A DNA stretch of 64,000 nt. It comes from Nocardia caishijiensis NBRC 108228 (GTDB lineage Bacteria; Actinomycetota; Actinomycetes; Mycobacteriales; Mycobacteriaceae). This document shows, one piece after another, positions 63,518 to 64,000 of the stretch. Made by a program: the position numbers and the translations under genes. Below the pieces are notes generated by a model that was given only the letters and a program-made list of their open reading frames with translations, was not told where the DNA came from and ran no database searches. Numbering within the stretch: the first letter of the stretch is position 1; every line of letters starts with the position of its first letter. Location: assembly GCF_001612825.1 (NCBI RefSeq), contig NZ_BDBE01000030.1, positions 124,001 to 188,000 of the forward strand, in the 5' to 3' direction.

Positions 63518-64000
63518 GTGGGAGCGAACACTGCTGCGACACAATGGCTTCGGGTACTCCGTCGGGAGAGCGCACCGCGCAGGCAACTGGTGTGCCTCGC
63601 CCCGGGCGGTGCTTCCGCCGCCTTCTATCGAGGGCTGGCCCAGCACATCGGCCCCGGCATCGAGGTCGTCGCGGCGCAATACCCCGGCCGCCAGGACCGC
63701 TTGGGCGACCCGCTCATCACCGACTTGCCCGAGCTGGCCGGCGAGATCGCCGCCGACCTGTTGAACCTGCCACCCACGCCCCGCGCCCTGTTCGGTCACA
63801 GCATGGGTGCCACGGTCGCCTACGAGGTCGCGCGGCGGCTCGCGGCCGACGGACGGCCGGTGCGGGAACTGATCGTCTCCGGCCGTCCCGCACCGGATTT
63901 CGTCGAGACGGGTCTGCTACACAAGGCCTCCGACGCCGAGCTGATCGACCACCTGGAGCGCTTGGCGGCCGACCCCGCGCCGGTGCGACTGTTGCGCACC
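63518..64000 (+). CDS. Type II thioesterase / alpha/beta hydrolase (3' end outside window)
   Basis: GTG 63518 with an agaagga ribosome binding site starts a protein running off the window. It reads RRQLVCLAPGGASAAFYRGLAQHIGPGIEVVAAQYPGRQDR, then LFGHSMGATVAYEVARRLAADG (nucleophile GHSMG), VSGRPAPDF and KASDAELIDHLERL. This is the type II (editing) thioesterase pattern of NRPS/PKS clusters. It removes misprimed acyl groups from carrier proteins. It suggests that a non-ribosomal peptide or polyketide cluster continues beyond 64000. Confidence 0.88.
   Translation, partial: MGANTAATQWLRVLRRESAPRRQLVCLAPGGASAAFYRGLAQHIGPGIEVVAAQYPGRQDRLGDPLITDLPELAGEIAADLLNLPPTPRALFGHSMGATVAYEVARRLAADGRPVRELIVSGRPAPDFVETGLLHKASDAELIDHLERLAADPAPVRLLRT

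Overview
The window is high-GC actinobacterial DNA, most likely from a Nocardia. Pointers to this are a nocardiolactone-type beta-lactone operon, an MMPL exporter with PapA-like acyltransferases, mutA-mutB-meaB, a cobalamin riboswitch in front of B12-independent metE, many TetR regulators, GTG starts, and operons whose genes overlap by 4 bases. No tRNA, rRNA, CRISPR array or complete insertion sequence was seen.

1-16.5 kb is an accessory region. It holds an SDR cut by the window edge, a frameshifted GYD gene, an alpha/beta hydrolase with a possible IdeR box, a carotenoid oxygenase, and a head-to-head scar joining a TetR gene to a Baeyer-Villiger monooxygenase remnant that carries a 59-bp tandem duplication. 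A pentapeptide-repeat membrane protein diverges from a STAND/TPR ATPase. A GT-B glycosyltransferase-like gene is split by fifteen copies of a 7-bp repeat; fourteen copies would restore the frame. A decayed PucR-like gene, a quinone reductase/XRE pair and several unknown genes follow.

16.5-32 kb holds regulator/enzyme pairs with well-formed operators (TetR/SDR, MFS-TetR, hydrolase-TetR), metE under a cobalamin riboswitch, a threonine synthase-like gene with a frameshift, two VOC proteins, an alkyl sulfatase and a 2H-phosphoesterase-fold protein that has lost both catalytic histidines.

32.2-47.3 kb is the most interesting part: two operons on the minus strand. The first (40318 to 32251) encodes two OleA-like ketosynthases (one lacking the active-site Cys), an OleC-like beta-lactone synthetase and an OleD-like reductase, then an acyltransferase-like protein, an MMPL transporter and a 48-aa protein. 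The second (47255 to 41384) encodes a PapA-like acyltransferase, a UGT-type glycosyltransferase, a DrrAB-like ABC exporter and a second acyltransferase. Together they could make, glycosylate, acylate and export a long-chain beta-lactone lipid. This joint role is inference.

47.4-64 kb holds a VTT-domain membrane protein, methylmalonyl-CoA mutase with its MeaB chaperone, an ArsR/SRPBCC pair whose operator covers the start codon, a Tat-exported multicopper oxidase, a NarL-type two-component system, a nucleoside hydrolase/amidohydrolase pair, and an FAD monooxygenase divergent from a TetR. It ends inside a type II thioesterase, possibly the edge of an NRPS/PKS cluster.
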